From positions 4,278,001 to 4,342,000 of the forward strand of contig NZ_AP021879.1 in NCBI RefSeq assembly GCF_009689005.1: a DNA stretch of 64,000 nt, in the 5' to 3' direction. Under the pieces are notes generated by a model, which made no database searches, was not told the DNA's origin, and saw only the letters and a list, made by a program, of their open reading frames with translations. This document shows, one piece after another, positions 8,735 to 18,376 of this stretch; position 1 is the first letter of the stretch; every line of letters starts with the position of its first letter. The position numbers were made by a program, and so were the translations under genes. The stretch is from Desulfosarcina ovata subsp. ovata. Lineage in GTDB: Bacteria; Desulfobacterota; Desulfobacteria; Desulfobacterales; Desulfosarcinaceae.

Positions 8735-8782
8735 GGGCTTCTGGATAAATCGCAGGTTGGAAAACACACCCGCCCCGGGCCA

Positions 8783-9868
8783 TCAACCGGCAGCGGGATC
8801 GTTCCCCCCGTCAGCACCAGCGCCCGTGGACTGCACGTAGATCGTCCGGGTGGGATAGGCAAATTCGATCCCCGCCTCGCCGAACTGCCTGAAAATGTCC
8901 AGGTTGATCGCCTGCTGAATGTCCATGTAGACCGTATAGTCCGGATTCCGGATCCAATAGACCACCTCGAAATTCAGGGCATAGTCGCCGTACTCCTTGA
9001 AGTGGGCCCGGTCGAAGCGAACCTGGGCGTTGGCCTCGACCGCCTGTCTGATCATCTCCGGAATTTGCCGGATCTGCTCATAGGCGGTCTGATAGACCAC
9101 ACCGATGGCAAACACCACCCGGCGTTCAACCATGCGCTTGTAATTGCGGATGCGGCTTTGCAGCAGGTCGGTATTGGAGAAGATCAGCTGCTCTCCGGAG
9201 AGGCTGCGAATGCGGGTGGTCTTCAGCCCCACATGCTCGACCGTTCCCATGTATTCTTCAATGATAATGAAATCACCGATCACGAAGGGTTTGTCCAGGA
9301 CGATGGAAAAAGACGCGAACAGGTCGCCAAGAATGTTCTGAATCGCCAGGGCAACGGCGATACCACTGATTCCCAGGCCGGCGATCAGTGTAGTGATGTT
9401 GACGCCCAGGTTGTCGAGCCCGATCAGCAAAAGGATGATCCAGATCATCATGCGCAGCACAAACCCCACCGATGTCAGCGTGGTCACCGCGCCGGCATTG
9501 CTCTCGATTTTCCGCTTGCGGAAACGGGCGACCCAGAAGCTCACCGCATGGGAGATGAGCACGCCCACTTGAAGAAGGGTCACCAGGCCAACCACATGGC
9601 TGAAGATGATACCGGTGGCATCGGGCAGCGCAATTTTCAATGACCCGCTGTACACCGCCAGGATAAAAATAAAAATCACATTCACCCGGTCGATCAGTTC
9701 GGCCAGCAGGTCGTCCCAGACCGTATCGGTCCTGGCGGCGAACGCAGCCAGTTTTTTGTGGATGATCCGTTTGGCGGCAACCACCGCCAGGAAGACCAGC
9801 ACGGCAATGCCGATACCGATCAACCATTCCGGCAGCGAATTCTGATAAATGACAATCTTGGAGAACAT
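8783..9868 (-). CDS. MscS-family mechanosensitive channel
   Basis: 361-residue inner-membrane protein with about four to five membrane segments in the first half and the conserved pore and beta domain in the second half (GISGIAVALAIQNILGDLFASF, then VIGDFIIIEEYMGTVEHVGLKTTRIRS in part). It opens on hypo-osmotic shock or serves as a small-conductance channel. The start at 9868 is preferred to the GTG at 9919 because AAGGTG lies eight bases upstream of it. Transcribed away from the lytic transglycosylase gene. Confidence 0.9.
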   Translation of the reverse strand: MFSKIVIYQNSLPEWLIGIGIAVLVFLAVVAAKRIIHKKLAAFAARTDTVWDDLLAELIDRVNVIFIFILAVYSGSLKIALPDATGIIFSHVVGLVTLLQVGVLISHAVSFWVARFRKRKIESNAGAVTTLTSVGFVLRMMIWIILLLIGLDNLGVNITTLIAGLGISGIAVALAIQNILGDLFASFSIVLDKPFVIGDFIIIEEYMGTVEHVGLKTTRIRSLSGEQLIFSNTDLLQSRIRNYKRMVERRVVFAIGVVYQTAYEQIRQIPEMIRQAVEANAQVRFDRAHFKEYGDYALNFEVVYWIRNPDYTVYMDIQQAINLDIFRQFGEAGIEFAYPTRTIYVQSTGAGADGGNDPAAG

Positions 9869-9982
9869 GATGATCACACCTTGGGTTGCAAGTGGGGATA
9901 ATGTGATCATCCTAACCATTCATGGCGCAAAGGTCAAAAACAGGCTCCAAATGCGGTTGCCCGGCGTTGCGGCCCCCGGCAG

Positions 9983-10011
9983 TTGACAGACGGGGTGATG
10001 TTTGCTGATAT
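9983..10011 (+). promoter_or_regulatory. Candidate sigma-70 promoter upstream of the transglycosylase
   Basis: TTGACA (9983-9988), 17-base spacer, TGATAT (10006-10011), about 35 bases ahead of the start codon. The -10 is imperfect. Confidence 0.5.
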
Positions 10012-10044
10012 TGGCGGACGCTATAAATTTTAATAAGGATGCAC

Positions 10045-10644
10045 ATGCCACCATCACACCGTCATCGCCGATTGTTTGCTTTTCTCAGCCTGGCCATTTT
10101 ACTCTGCCTGCCGGCCTCATCGGGCGCCTTCGAGCGTTACAACCAGGTCACCGCCTTCGATCGCTATTTCTCGAAATACACCAAACGATTTTTCGGACCG
10201 GCATTTGACTGGCGGCATTTCAAGGCCCAGGCCGTGGCCGAATCGCGACTTCAGGCGACTGCCAAATCCCGTGTGGGCGCCGTGGGCCTCATGCAGATCA
10301 TGCCCCGCACCTTTGCCGAAATCCGCCGCAAACAGCCGGTCATCAAAGGGTCCCGGGAACAACCGCGCTGGAATATTGCCGCCGGGATCTACTATGACCG
10401 CCAATTGTGGAATACATGGACGGCCAAGCGCCCCTTTAACGATCGCCTCAATTTCACTTTCGGGGCCTACAACGCCGGGAAGATGAATATCATCAAGGCC
10501 CAGCGGGTCGCCCGAAAAAAGGGGTTCGACCCCAACCGCTGGCTGTCCATCGAACGATCGCTGCCCGCCGTCACCGGGAAAAGCAGCCGCGAGACCATCG
10601 GCTACATCAACAAAATCCAACTCATCACGGAGGTACTGCACTGA
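10045..10644 (+). CDS. Lytic murein transglycosylase, SLT domain
   Basis: 199-residue exported protein: a signal peptide (hydrophobic AFLSLAILLCLPASSGA) and one SLT domain. The catalytic Glu is in VAESRL, followed by VGAVGLMQIMP and the FGAYNAG motif, all typical of the soluble lytic transglycosylase family that cleaves peptidoglycan between MurNAc and GlcNAc. The start at 10045 is five bases after AAGGA; ATG 10039 overlaps that site. Its stop overlaps the start of the next gene (TGATG), so the two are translationally coupled. Confidence 0.9.
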   Translation: MPPSHRHRRLFAFLSLAILLCLPASSGAFERYNQVTAFDRYFSKYTKRFFGPAFDWRHFKAQAVAESRLQATAKSRVGAVGLMQIMPRTFAEIRRKQPVIKGSREQPRWNIAAGIYYDRQLWNTWTAKRPFNDRLNFTFGAYNAGKMNIIKAQRVARKKGFDPNRWLSIERSLPAVTGKSSRETIGYINKIQLITEVLH

Positions 10645-10868
10645 TGGAACTGTCCATCGCCTTGCTCAATTTCGTCTACGCCATTGCCGGCGCCCTGCTG
10701 ACCCTGGCATTCATGGCCGCCGGCTACAAACTCTTCGATACCATCACCCCCTTCGACACCTCCCGGGAACTGGCGTCAAAAAATGTTGCCGTGGGAATCG
10801 TGGTCGGCGCCATTTTCATCGGACTTGGAATTGCCGTGGGACTGGTGGTCGGTTTGGGATTGAACTAG
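10644..10868 (+). CDS. DUF350 small membrane protein
   Basis: 74 residues with two hydrophobic segments separated by a short polar loop carrying FDTITPFDTSREL, the pattern of DUF350 proteins. Inner membrane; molecular function unknown. Start overlaps the transglycosylase stop by one base. Confidence 0.75.
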   Translation: MELSIALLNFVYAIAGALLTLAFMAAGYKLFDTITPFDTSRELASKNVAVGIVVGAIFIGLGIAVGLVVGLGLN

Positions 10869-10892
10869 CCCACTTGCAGATAGAGGCTTTTT

Positions 10893-13800
10893 TTGAAGCA
10901 GCACCTTTCCATCAGACATTCCAAGCTCAGGGCGTCCACCGCGCCGCATTCGCTGAAAAGGGATCGCCTTGCCGGGATGCTGTCCGCCATCACGACCCAA
11001 AAAATGGGCCTGATCGTTGCCGGCGCGGGGTATGGCAAGACCACCCTGGCCGCCCAGTGCATCGCCGATCTAAAGGTGGATGGGGTCTGGTACGGCCTTG
11101 AGGAATCCGATAGTGACCTGGCAACCTTTCTGACCTATCTGGTGGAAGGCATTCGCGAGCGCCATCCCGGATTTGCCGCCGGCATTGAAGAGCGCTGGGC
11201 AGAATCCCTGCTGTTATCGACGCGCCGTGAAATGGTCCTGGCCGAGCTTCTGGCAGAGGTGGAACGGTGGGTCACCCAAACCATGGTCATTGTGCTGGAT
11301 GACTACTATCTTGTGGATGCGCACAGCAGTGTCCACACCGTCCTGGAGGATCTCCTCCACCGCTCCGGTCCGATGCTGCATTTTGTGGTGATCAGCCGTC
11401 ACGAGCCGCCGCTGAAAATCTCCCGCCTGCGCGCCATGCTGGAAGTCGTGGACATCGGTGAAGACGATCTGACCTTTCACAGGGAAGAGATTGCCCGGCT
11501 TTACCATGACCAGTTGAAAACACCGCTCGGTGATCCCGAAATGGCTGCCCTTTACGCGGCCACCGGTGGATGGGCGGCCGGACTGATCCTCTTTTACCAT
11601 GCCGCCAGGGGCCGAAGCGGGGGGGCACCCGATGGCGGCCTGCCGGCCGTGGGCAAAACCAAGGACTATATTTTCAAGTATTTTAAAGAGAACATCTTCG
11701 ACCGCCTCGCCCCTGAACTTCAGCGTTTCATGATCCAAACCGCCCTGCTCGACCGGCTCGAACCGGACCTGTGCGATACCCTTCTTAACCGCCGGGATTC
11801 CCGCACGATCCTGGACATGCTTTGCCGGGAGCATCTTTTCACTTTTAAAAGCACGGATGAGAACGCCCCTTTCCGGTATCACCACCTGCTGCAGGAATTC
11901 CTGCGCCGCCAGTTGGAAACAACACGTGATCGCAATGCCATCGCAACGCTGCACATGGATATCGGCCACGCCATGGAGAAAAACGGCGATCTGTTTGGCG
12001 CGATCCGTCACTATTTTGCAGGCCGCCATTTTGAAGCGATCGGCCGCCTGATCAAGGGCATGATGATGCGCGACATCATGGAGTGCCCGTTGGCATTTCT
12101 GGGCATGGTCCTGGAGAAGATACCCGAAGCGCTGCTCAGCCAGGAACCGCGTCTGATCTATCTCCGGGCCAAGCTGACCTCGATTCAGGGGAACCCTCAC
12201 CAGGCCATTGACGGCTTGAGAAAAGCACTGGTGCAATTCCGCGGGCAGAAGGATGAATCGGGGGTCGCCAGCTGTCTGAAAGACCTGAGTTACCATTACT
12301 ACATTACCGGCAATATCCGGCGGGCCAGAAAAGAGATGGCGCCACTGTGGGGCAGGCCGCACGATGATCCGTTTTTTTCCATGGAAGTTGCCGGGCTCCT
12401 GATTCTCTTCTGCGCGATTCTCGGCGATATGCCGGCGGCGGATGACTACCACCGGGAGGCGATCCGTTTTTCGTCCCGCTCCGGGAAAACCGGCAGATCG
12501 CTTGTCGAGAACTGGCTGAACCTTTGCTACAGTTACCGTTTCTATTGTTCCGGCGCGTTTGAAAAGGCGTACCGCATCAATGCCAAGGCCATGCACGGAT
12601 TCCGCCGCGACGGGATGATCGGCCCCCTGCCGTTGGCCTATTTCCAGGCCGCACTGATATCCTTTTACCGCGGCCGGCACCGGTCGGGCGGCGCCTACGC
12701 CGACAAAGGACTCCGCCTGGCAAGAACGGTGGGCTTCAGCGATTCCACCTATGCCTGGCTGCTGTACAGCCGGGCCCTCAACCAAGTGACACGAAGAAAT
12801 TCCGCGCAATCCATCGATGACGCCGAACTGGCGCTGCAGATTTTTACCCGTCACGACAACTTCTGGGGGCAGGCATCTATCCATGAAGTCATTGCCATGC
12901 ACCACCAGGCACGCCACGCGCCCGATCAGGCGCAAGCCGCTTTGCGCCAGGGGCTGACGGTCATCGATGGGCTCGATCTCCCATTCACCTGGGCCGCGCT
13001 CACCCTCAGGCTTGCCCAGGTATGCATGGACCAGGGAGACGATGCCCGCGCCCATGGATGGATCGACCACCCGCGCAGCCGGTTTGCCGTTTCGGATTTT
13101 CATCTTTTTCGGCTGTTCCGGCTGAAGGCACAGATCGCCGCAGGACAAAGGCAGCCCGCATCGGCCATCGATCACATGGCCACGGCCCTGCAGATCGCCC
13201 GGGCAAACCATTACGATCCTTGGGTCCTTAAAGGCGGGGACCGGATGATCTCAACCCTCCTGGCTTGCCATGCCGGGGGAATCATGCGCTCCTATATCGA
13301 ACGGCTTTTTGCCGGAGCGGATGAATCCCTTCAGGCGCAACTGGCCAGGCAGAAAAACGCCGCCCACCGCAACCAAATGGTCGCGGATGCACGGCCGGCG
13401 TTTTCTCCACAGCGCTGGCAGGCCCCGCTGGAAATCCAATGCCTGGGACCGTTTACGGTCTCTTGCGGCGAACGCGTGATTCCGGACCGCGACTGGCGCA
13501 GTGCCAATGTCCGTCGGCTTTTCCAGTACCTGACATTGAAAAGCGGGCAGGGATTCATCCCCAAGGACGTCCTCCTGGAACTGCTCTGGCCGGGAGAGGA
13601 CCCCCAGAAAACGAACCGGCGCTTCCATGTGACCATGACCGCGCTGCGCAAACTGCTGGAGCCGGATCTGAAACGCGGCGTGCCATCGAATTATATCCTG
13701 AGGCAGAATGATGGCTACCGGCTGGAACCGGGCAGGAAAGGAACGATCGATTTCATCGATTTTCTCAACCGCTGCCGGCAGCTTCAACAGAGTACAGACC

Positions 13801-14198
13801 CGGCCGCCCCGAACCGCCTGGATGCCATGCTGCACGCCGCAAGCATCTATAACGGCGATCTGTTTCAGGAAGAACCTTACGCCGACTGGTGCGTTCAGGA
13901 TCGGGAAGCCATCCAATCCCGTTATCGGGAACTGCTGCTGGCCATTATCCGCACCTATGAAGCCCGGTCGGACTGGAATGCCTGTATCCCCTGGGCCGAA
14001 AAGCACCTGATCATCGACCGATATGCCGAAACGGTCTATCGGACCCTCATGCGCTGCCATTTTCACCGGGGAGACAGGGTCCGGTTGGAACAGGTGTATC
14101 ATCGCTGCAAAGCGAATATCGCCGTTGACCTGAATTCTCCGCTGAGCCCACAAACCACCGCCCTGTACGATCGGTTGAGCGGTGCTGCCGGCAATTAA
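10893..14198 (+). CDS. STAND-ATPase transcriptional regulator with TPR and C-terminal BTAD output
   Basis: 1101 residues starting at TTG. N-terminal NTPase of the MalT type: Walker A GAGYGKT (about 44-50) and Walker B MVIVLDDYYLVD. The middle (about 330-820) is a helical repeat sensor region. The C-terminus carries an OmpR-like winged helix (about 850-945, LEIQCLGPFTVSCGER start) followed by a bacterial transcriptional activation domain (about 960-1090), as in SARP regulators. So it is a signal-dependent activator that oligomerises with ATP. No ATG is available before Walker A, and the N-terminal residues match the family, so TTG is accepted. The next gene, 65 bp downstream, is a plausible target. 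Confidence 0.85.
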   Translation: MKQHLSIRHSKLRASTAPHSLKRDRLAGMLSAITTQKMGLIVAGAGYGKTTLAAQCIADLKVDGVWYGLEESDSDLATFLTYLVEGIRERHPGFAAGIEERWAESLLLSTRREMVLAELLAEVERWVTQTMVIVLDDYYLVDAHSSVHTVLEDLLHRSGPMLHFVVISRHEPPLKISRLRAMLEVVDIGEDDLTFHREEIARLYHDQLKTPLGDPEMAALYAATGGWAAGLILFYHAARGRSGGAPDGGLPAVGKTKDYIFKYFKENIFDRLAPELQRFMIQTALLDRLEPDLCDTLLNRRDSRTILDMLCREHLFTFKSTDENAPFRYHHLLQEFLRRQLETTRDRNAIATLHMDIGHAMEKNGDLFGAIRHYFAGRHFEAIGRLIKGMMMRDIMECPLAFLGMVLEKIPEALLSQEPRLIYLRAKLTSIQGNPHQAIDGLRKALVQFRGQKDESGVASCLKDLSYHYYITGNIRRARKEMAPLWGRPHDDPFFSMEVAGLLILFCAILGDMPAADDYHREAIRFSSRSGKTGRSLVENWLNLCYSYRFYCSGAFEKAYRINAKAMHGFRRDGMIGPLPLAYFQAALISFYRGRHRSGGAYADKGLRLARTVGFSDSTYAWLLYSRALNQVTRRNSAQSIDDAELALQIFTRHDNFWGQASIHEVIAMHHQARHAPDQAQAALRQGLTVIDGLDLPFTWAALTLRLAQVCMDQGDDARAHGWIDHPRSRFAVSDFHLFRLFRLKAQIAAGQRQPASAIDHMATALQIARANHYDPWVLKGGDRMISTLLACHAGGIMRSYIERLFAGADESLQAQLARQKNAAHRNQMVADARPAFSPQRWQAPLEIQCLGPFTVSCGERVIPDRDWRSANVRRLFQYLTLKSGQGFIPKDVLLELLWPGEDPQKTNRRFHVTMTALRKLLEPDLKRGVPSNYILRQNDGYRLEPGRKGTIDFIDFLNRCRQLQQSTDPAAPNRLDAMLHAASIYNGDLFQEEPYADWCVQDREAIQSRYRELLLAIIRTYEARSDWNACIPWAEKHLIIDRYAETVYRTLMRCHFHRGDRVRLEQVYHRCKANIAVDLNSPLSPQTTALYDRLSGAAGN

Positions 14199-14263
14199 TT
14201 GCTGATTAATTCACTCCTGTTAAAAAAATCTCTCTAAAAACAACACTGCAACAGGAGGAAATC

Positions 14264-15463
14264 ATGCTTGAGCAAACGCTTACCGGCGGCAGGCGTTACT
14301 GGCAATGGCTGGGGTTTCTGGGTGTCGTCATTCTGACGGGCACCGGGTTCTATTTGTGGCAGCTCGATTTCGGCCTGGGCCTGACCGGACTGTCGCGGGA
14401 CGTCACCTGGGGCTTTTATGTGGCCCAGCTTACCTTCCTGGTCGGGGTGGCCGCATCGGCGGTGATGCTGGTGCTGCCCTATTACCTGCACGACTACAAG
14501 GCCTTCGGCCGGATCACGATCATCGGCGAATTCCTGGCCGCCGCAACCATCTGCATGTGCCTTCTGTTCCTCTTTGTGGATCTCGGGCAGCCCATGCGCG
14601 CCCTGAATGTTTTCCTCTACCCCACCCCCGGCTCGGTGATCTTCTGGGATGCAACCGTACTGTCCGGTTATCTGCTGCTGAACATCATCATCGGCTGGAA
14701 CGTTCTGGAGGCCGAACGCAACGGCGTGGCATCGCCCGCCTGGCTCAAACCGCTGATCATCGTCTCGATTCCCTGGGCATTTGCCATTCACACGGTCACG
14801 GCCTTTTTGTACTGCGGACTGCCCGGGCGGGGACTCTGGCTGACCGCCATTCTGGCCCCGCGTTTTCTCGCATCGGCGTTTGCCTCCGGCCCGGCCCTGC
14901 TCATTCTGCTGTGCCTGTTCCTCAAAACCGCCACCGGATTCGATGCCGGCCGGCAGGCCATCGCCACGCTGGCCAAAATTGTGACCTACGGCCTCCTGGC
15001 CAATCTGTTTTTCCTGATGTGCGAAGTCTTCGTGGTGTTTTATTCCCGGATACCGGCCCATATGGATCATTTTCTTTATCTTTACATCGGCCTCGAGGGC
15101 AAAAGCGGCCTGGTGCCCTGGATGCAGGCGTCCCTGGTGCTGATGGTCACGGCAGCCGTGCTGCTTCTGATCCCGGCGACGCGCAACCATTTCAGAATCC
15201 TCGCCGTGGCCTGCGGCATGGTTTTCGTCGGTACCTGGATCGACAAAGGCATCGGGTTGATCGCCGGCGGATTCATTCCCTCCCCCCTGCATGAAATAAC
15301 CGAGTATGTGCCCACGGGACCGGAGCTGATCATCTCCCTTGGGGTTTACGGAATCGGCAGTCTTCTGCTGACGCTCCTGCTCAAGATCGTCATCGGCGTC
15401 AAGGCGGAAACAACAGGCATTCCGCTGCGCAACTCTCTTTTCAGATCATCCGGGCCGGTCTAA
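14264..15463 (+). CDS. dsrP: NrfD/PsrC-family quinone-interacting membrane protein, DsrP-like
   Basis: 399 residues with about ten membrane segments. The sequence style (GLTGLSRDVTWGFYVAQ, VDLGQPMR, WIDKGIGLIAGGFIPSP) is that of DsrP, the quinol-interacting subunit of the DsrMKJOP complex of sulfate reducers; HmcC and TmcC are more distant relatives. The other subunits (DsrM, K, J, O) are absent here, so it is an orphan copy. A strong AGGAGG-type site (caacaggaggaaatc) precedes the ATG. Its stop codon overlaps the stop of the convergent ABC ATPase. Confidence 0.8.
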   Translation: MLEQTLTGGRRYWQWLGFLGVVILTGTGFYLWQLDFGLGLTGLSRDVTWGFYVAQLTFLVGVAASAVMLVLPYYLHDYKAFGRITIIGEFLAAATICMCLLFLFVDLGQPMRALNVFLYPTPGSVIFWDATVLSGYLLLNIIIGWNVLEAERNGVASPAWLKPLIIVSIPWAFAIHTVTAFLYCGLPGRGLWLTAILAPRFLASAFASGPALLILLCLFLKTATGFDAGRQAIATLAKIVTYGLLANLFFLMCEVFVVFYSRIPAHMDHFLYLYIGLEGKSGLVPWMQASLVLMVTAAVLLLIPATRNHFRILAVACGMVFVGTWIDKGIGLIAGGFIPSPLHEITEYVPTGPELIISLGVYGIGSLLLTLLLKIVIGVKAETTGIPLRNSLFRSSGPV

Positions 15464-16461
15464 GTCGTCTGACCGGTCGCATGGATCGCCTCCGCTGGCA
15501 GTGGAAAGTGGCAGGCCACCCATCGCCCGGCGGACGCCGCTAACGGCGGGTCCTCCCGCCTGCAGATGGCCTGGGCATAGGGACAGCGGGTGTGGAAGCG
15601 GCATCCGGCGGGCAGGTTCATGGGGCTGGGAATGTCGCCCTGCAGAATCATGCGCTCCCGGTTGCGGCGGTGGGGATCGGCAACCGGCACCGCAGAAATC
15701 AGGAACCGGGTATAGGGGTGACGGGGGTGTTTGAAAATATCGTCCGTGGCGCCCAGCTCGACCGTTTTTCCCAGAAACATCACACAGACCCGATCGGCAA
15801 TATGGCGCACCACGGAAAGGTCGTGGGTGATGAACAGGTAGGTCAGCTTCAGGCGGTCCTGCAGATCCTTGAGCAGGTTGAGGATCTGGGCCTGGATGGA
15901 GACATCCAGGGCCGAGACGGCCTCGTCGCAGACGACGAATTCGGGGTTCATGGCCAGGGCCCGGGCAATGCCGATGCGCTGCCGTTGCCCGCCGCTGAAC
16001 TGATGCGGGTAGTAGCGCCGGACGTCGTCGCGCAATCCCACCAGGCGCAGCAGTTCCCCTACCCGCGCATCGATTTGCGCCCGGTTGCCGTAGCCATGGG
16101 CGACGAGGGGCTCGGCAAGGATGCTGCGCACGCGCAGGCGTGGATTCAGGGACGCATAGGGGTCCTGGAAAATGATCTGCATGGTTTTGCGCAGGCCGCG
16201 CAGGTCGCTTTCGCTGAGGTCGTGGATATCATTGCCGCGAAAGCGAACCGTGCCACCGCTCTTCTCTTCCAGGCGCAGCAGCACGCGGCCCAGGGTGGTT
16301 TTCCCGCACCCCGACTCGCCCACCAGGGCGAAGACCTCCTGCTCCCGGATGGCGATGCTGACATCATCCACGGCATGGATATGGCGGTCTCCGGAAAAAA
16401 GTCCCGACGTGACCGTAAAAACCTTTTTCAGGTGGCGGGTCTCGATGATCGGTACCGTCAT
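15460..16461 (-). CDS. Peptide/nickel-type ABC transporter ATPase, OppF/DppF
   Basis: 333 residues. Walker A GESGCGKT, signature FSGGQRQRIGIARAL, Walker B FVVCDEAVSALD, and the oligopeptide-type C-terminal extension with cysteines (AGCRFHTRCPYAQAIC) that holds an iron-sulfur cluster in this family. The ATG overlaps the stop of the upstream ATPase gene (ATGA), which fixes the start at 16461. Last gene of the five-gene operon. Confidence 0.92.
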   Translation of the reverse strand: MTVPIIETRHLKKVFTVTSGLFSGDRHIHAVDDVSIAIREQEVFALVGESGCGKTTLGRVLLRLEEKSGGTVRFRGNDIHDLSESDLRGLRKTMQIIFQDPYASLNPRLRVRSILAEPLVAHGYGNRAQIDARVGELLRLVGLRDDVRRYYPHQFSGGQRQRIGIARALAMNPEFVVCDEAVSALDVSIQAQILNLLKDLQDRLKLTYLFITHDLSVVRHIADRVCVMFLGKTVELGATDDIFKHPRHPYTRFLISAVPVADPHRRNRERMILQGDIPSPMNLPAGCRFHTRCPYAQAICRREDPPLAASAGRWVACHFPLPAEAIHATGQTT

Positions 16462-17459
16462 GCCGTCTGTCCGTTCGTTGAATAAAGCCAGCAGCTGACC
16501 CGGTGCCCGTTGCCGCAGTCGAACCAGCCGGGCGGCTGCCGCCGGCACCGGTCCATGGCCCGGTCGCAGCGCGGATGAAACCGGCAGCCGTCCGGCAGTT
16601 GGTGCAGGCTGGGCACCCGGCCGCGGATGTTGGCCAGGCGTTCGGGCCGGATGTCGGCAGCGATGCCCGGCATGGAATGGAGCAATCCCCGGGTGTACGG
16701 GTGCAGCGGATGATCGAAAAGGTCGAAAACGTCGGCCGTCTCCACAATCTGGCCGGCATACATCACGTTGACGTCGTCACACACTTCGGCAATGACTCCC
16801 AGATCGTGGGTGATCATGATGATGGCCGTATTCAGCCGTGCCCGCAGGTCCAGCATCAGATCGAGAATCTGGGCCTGGATGGTCACATCCAGCGCCGTGG
16901 TGGGTTCGTCGGCAATCAACAGCGCCGGTTCGGCGATCAGGGCCATGGCGATCATGACCCGCTGCCGCAGGCCGCCGGAAAGCTGATGGGGATAGGCGGC
17001 GTAACGCGAGGCCGCTTCGGGAATTCCCACCAGGTCAAACATCTCGACCACGCGACCACGGATGTCGGACCGGCTGAGCCGCTGGTGTACGGCAATGGCC
17101 TCGCCCACCTGCCGGCCCACCGTGAGCACCGGATTCAGCGCGGTCATCGGTTCCTGAAAAATCATGGCGATCTGTCGGCCGCGGATCGCGCACATCTCGT
17201 CGTAGGACAGGGGCGCAAGGTTACGGCCGTTGAGCAGAATCCCCCGGCTCTCGACCGTTCCCGGCGGCGAAGGCACCAGCCCCATGACCGACAGGGCGGT
17301 CATGCTTTTGCCGCATCCCGACTCCCCCACCAGCCCCACCACCCGTCCCTTGCCGACCGCGAAAGAGATGTCGTCCACGGCCCGCACCACGCCCCGGCGG
17401 GTGTGAAACCGGGTCGTCAGATGGTCGACCTGCAAAATGGGGGGATCGATGCCGTGCAC
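16458..17459 (-). CDS. Peptide/nickel-type ABC transporter ATPase, OppD/DppD
   Basis: 333 residues. Walker A GESGCGKS, signature LSGGLRQRVMIAMAL, Walker B LLIADEPTTALD, and the C-terminal cysteine extension (DGCRFHPRCDRAMDRC). Pairs with the OppF-type ATPase to energise peptide uptake. Encoded immediately after the second permease gene. Confidence 0.92.
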   Translation of the reverse strand: MHGIDPPILQVDHLTTRFHTRRGVVRAVDDISFAVGKGRVVGLVGESGCGKSMTALSVMGLVPSPPGTVESRGILLNGRNLAPLSYDEMCAIRGRQIAMIFQEPMTALNPVLTVGRQVGEAIAVHQRLSRSDIRGRVVEMFDLVGIPEAASRYAAYPHQLSGGLRQRVMIAMALIAEPALLIADEPTTALDVTIQAQILDLMLDLRARLNTAIIMITHDLGVIAEVCDDVNVMYAGQIVETADVFDLFDHPLHPYTRGLLHSMPGIAADIRPERLANIRGRVPSLHQLPDGCRFHPRCDRAMDRCRRQPPGWFDCGNGHRVSCWLYSTNGQTA

Positions 17460-17468
17460 GGTGGTGAT

Positions 17469-18359
17469 TCAATCCTTCATGTATGGATCCAGGGCGTCGC
17501 GCAGGCCGTCGCCCATGAAATTGAACGCCAGGACAGTGATCAGAATCGCCACGCCGGGAGCGATCGCCACCCACGGTGCGGAAAAAAGAAACGCCTTGCC
17601 GTTGGCCACCAGCAGTCCCCAGCTCGGCGTGGGCGGCTGGGCCCCAACGCCCAGAAAACTCAAGGTCGATTCCCACATGATCGCCTCGGGAATCCCCAGC
17701 GAGAACAGGACGATGAGGGTCGGCAGCACATTGGGGAAGATATGCCGGAGCATGATTACCGGGCGGCGCACGCCGTTGGCATGGGCCGCCTCGACAAACT
17801 CCTTGGTTCGCAGGGACAGGGTCTGGGAGCGCACCACGCGGGCGATTCCGGCCCAGCCCACAACGCTCAGGGCGATGAAAATATTGATCAGGCTCGCCCC
17901 CAGCGTATACATGACCACCATGGCCAGCAGCAGCGACGGAAAAGCGATCATCACATCGGCCAGGCGCATGATCGCAAAATCGGTTTTACCGCCGTAAAAT
18001 CCGCTGACGATCCCCATCAGCGTGCCGATCAGCATAGAGAGAAGGCTGGGCACCAGCCCCACCATCAGCGAAATCCGCGTGCCGTAAAGGATCCGGGTCA
18101 GCAGATCGCGGCCGAATTTATCGGTCCCCAGCCAGTGGGACCATGACGGCGCCAGCAAGCGCTGATCCAGATCGACTTGAAAGGGGTCGTGGGGGCTGAT
18201 CCATGGAACCAGCAGGGCCACCAGCATCAGGCAACCCACCACGCCCAGGCCCACAATGGCCAGCCGGTTGTTCCGGAAGGCGTGCCCGATATCGTCCAGG
18301 AGCGTGTCCGCCGGTTCGGCGGGCAGCTCTGTTTCCGGCATGGTTTCAAGCGCTTCCAC
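17469..18359 (-). CDS. Peptide/nickel-type ABC permease, OppC/DppC
   Basis: About 296 residues with the N-terminal OppC segment (PHDPFQVDL, LGTDKFGRDLLTRILYG) and the permease EAA loop (EAAHANGVRRPVIMLRHIFPN). Six membrane segments. The start is uncertain: GTG at 18359 is 17 bases after the upstream stop; the ATG at 18341 is an alternative. Confidence 0.9.
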   Translation of the reverse strand: MEALETMPETELPAEPADTLLDDIGHAFRNNRLAIVGLGVVGCLMLVALLVPWISPHDPFQVDLDQRLLAPSWSHWLGTDKFGRDLLTRILYGTRISLMVGLVPSLLSMLIGTLMGIVSGFYGGKTDFAIMRLADVMIAFPSLLLAMVVMYTLGASLINIFIALSVVGWAGIARVVRSQTLSLRTKEFVEAAHANGVRRPVIMLRHIFPNVLPTLIVLFSLGIPEAIMWESTLSFLGVGAQPPTPSWGLLVANGKAFLFSAPWVAIAPGVAILITVLAFNFMGDGLRDALDPYMKD

Positions 18360-18376
18360 GGGCGGTCCCAAAACGG

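Noticed and set aside
11214..13211. Long open frame antisense to the STAND/BTAD regulator
   Set aside because: Same reason: shadow of a strong coding region, no ribosome-binding site or recognisable domain.
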